Assembly (NCBI GenBank): GCA_903840825.1
Contig: CAIMHL010000551.1
Coordinates: 1-6,357 of the forward strand
DNA length: 6,357 nt
Source: an uncultured beta proteobacterium
GTDB lineage: Bacteria; Pseudomonadota; Gammaproteobacteria; Burkholderiales; Burkholderiaceae_C
Direction: 5' to 3'
The notes below the pieces were generated by a model that ran no database searches, was not told the DNA's origin, and saw only the letters and a program-made list of their open reading frames with translations. Shown piece by piece: positions 5,479-6,357 of the stretch. Both the position numbers and the translations under genes were made by a program. How positions within the stretch are numbered: position 1 is the stretch's first letter; each line of letters opens with the position of its first letter.

Positions 5479-6357
5479 ATGGCAACCCCGCTTGGAACCA
5501 ACTACACATCGGTAACCATCGCTGGTGGATGGCGTCAGAAGGATATGGGATCTGCCAAACGTTGTGTCCGTTGGACACGAGGCAACTTTGGAGCTCCAGC
5601 TGATACTCTGTCAAAGGCGTATTCCATTGTCGGCTCAAATGATCAAACAACATGGTATTTGTTAGATCGTGTTTCCAATCAGAATACAACGGGTATTAAT
5701 AGAACAGTAGATGTCAGTTATAGCAAATATGCGTATCGTTATTACCGATGGATTGAGGAAGAAATGCGGCAACAGCCCACCGCGGATGCTATTTTGAACC
5801 ATTGGTTTGGTATGTTCGATGAGAAAAATGAACAGTTGACAACGGATGGCTCCTATACAACATCTGGTGATAATTATGATGGATCGAATGCATTTATAAT
5901 TGATTCATTCAGTGGAGGGATTGGTCCATCTAACTATTTTAACTTTGCAAGAAATAGCAATTACAATTATCTGGGAACCGGTGCATATACTGGCTCAACA
6001 ACTACGCTAGTGTATGACCCAACGTTGTCAACGATTGGTGGTACCACTCCTGATGCACCGACATCATTAGTTGCGACACCAGGAAATGGCAGTCTATCGA
6101 TCAGCTTCACACCTGGTTCAGATGGTGGAAGTGCTATAACCAATTACAGGTATTCGTTGGATGGAGGTTCAACATTTACTGCGTTTAGCCCAGCACAAAC
6201 ATCGAGTCCTGTTTCCATAACGGGTCTACCCATTGGTACTTCCTATACAATTCAATTAAAGGCGGAAAATACAAATGGGTTAAGTGCAGCTGAAGTATCG
6301 GATCCCCCCATAACGGCAACCCTTGATAATGTACTAGGTGAGTGGATGCAGTTTGAC
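5479..6357 (+). CDS. Fibre/adhesin-like protein with discoidin-like and FN3 domains (3' end missing)
   Basis: The frame is open from ATG 5479 to the window edge, giving 293 residues with no stop. The N-terminus begins MATPLGTNYTSVTIAGGWRQ with no signal peptide. Residues ~15-95 have features of a discoidin (F5/8 type C) beta-sandwich: KRCVRWTRGNFG, then YSIVGSNDQTTWYLLDRV, closing with SKYAYRYYRWIEEE. Residues ~95-190 are Gly/Ser/Tyr/Asn-rich (DGSYTTSGDNYDGSNAF, GTGAYTGSTTTL). Residues 192-280 form a fibronectin type III domain (PDAPTSLVATPGNGSLSISF, ITNYRYSLDGG, ITGLPIGTSYTIQLKAENTNG). Such chains of sugar-binding-like and FN3 modules are usual in virion fibres and surface proteins that touch the host. 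That role is inferred. More FN3 copies probably follow beyond the window. The ending WMQFD starts a new, unidentified segment. Confidence 0.85.
   Translation, partial: MATPLGTNYTSVTIAGGWRQKDMGSAKRCVRWTRGNFGAPADTLSKAYSIVGSNDQTTWYLLDRVSNQNTTGINRTVDVSYSKYAYRYYRWIEEEMRQQPTADAILNHWFGMFDEKNEQLTTDGSYTTSGDNYDGSNAFIIDSFSGGIGPSNYFNFARNSNYNYLGTGAYTGSTTTLVYDPTLSTIGGTTPDAPTSLVATPGNGSLSISFTPGSDGGSAITNYRYSLDGGSTFTAFSPAQTSSPVSITGLPIGTSYTIQLKAENTNGLSAAEVSDPPITATLDNVLGEWMQFD

Noticed and set aside
5459..5689. 76-codon minus-strand ORF
   Set aside because: It lies antisense to the fibre-like gene start and over its promoter; no recognisable features.
1..6357. CRISPR array, tRNA or rRNA genes
   Set aside because: No regularly spaced direct repeats, cloverleaf or rRNA-like stretches were seen.

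Overview
The window looks like two unrelated genomes joined at about position 3635. The left part (1 to ~3634) is GC-rich, compact bacterial sequence with ordinary housekeeping genes. The right part (~3636 to 6357) is clearly more AT-rich and reads like a piece of a dsDNA virus of protists or algae (polinton-like virus, virophage or giant virus type), although a phage cannot be excluded. The bacterium cannot be named from sequence alone. Weak or absent Shine-Dalgarno sites and the protein styles would suit a Planctomycetes-like or other environmental lineage, but this is a weak inference.

Left part: after a 186-base leader come three tightly packed plus-strand genes. They are a ketol-acid reductoisomerase (ilvC, valine/isoleucine synthesis), undecaprenyl-diphosphate phosphatase (uppP, recycling of the cell-wall lipid carrier; 6-base gap) and a small single-pass membrane protein that overlaps uppP by GTGA. 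Facing them on the minus strand is the C-terminal half of NAD-dependent DNA ligase (ligA: end of the OB fold, zinc finger, HhH and BRCT domains). Reading upstream, LigA similarity stops abruptly in the OB fold near 3630-3635, so the adenylation domain is missing.

Right part: directly abutting the broken ligA is a minus-strand gene start coding for a WGR-like domain of the kind seen in viral and phage DNA-ligase-associated proteins. It is itself cut off at the same junction. Then come a Lys/Pro-rich coiled-coil protein (minus), a 42-base AT-rich divergent promoter with a palindromic TATA element, a tyrosine recombinase (plus), a 50-base AT-rich promoter, and the first 293 residues of a fibre-like or adhesin-like protein. 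That protein has a discoidin-like N-terminal region and a fibronectin type III domain, and it runs off the window.

Because both the bacterial ligA and the viral gene are truncated at the same point and are out of frame with each other, an assembly or cloning chimera is the simplest explanation. A recombinase-mediated integration into ligA is the more exciting but less likely alternative, and read-level evidence is needed to separate the two.
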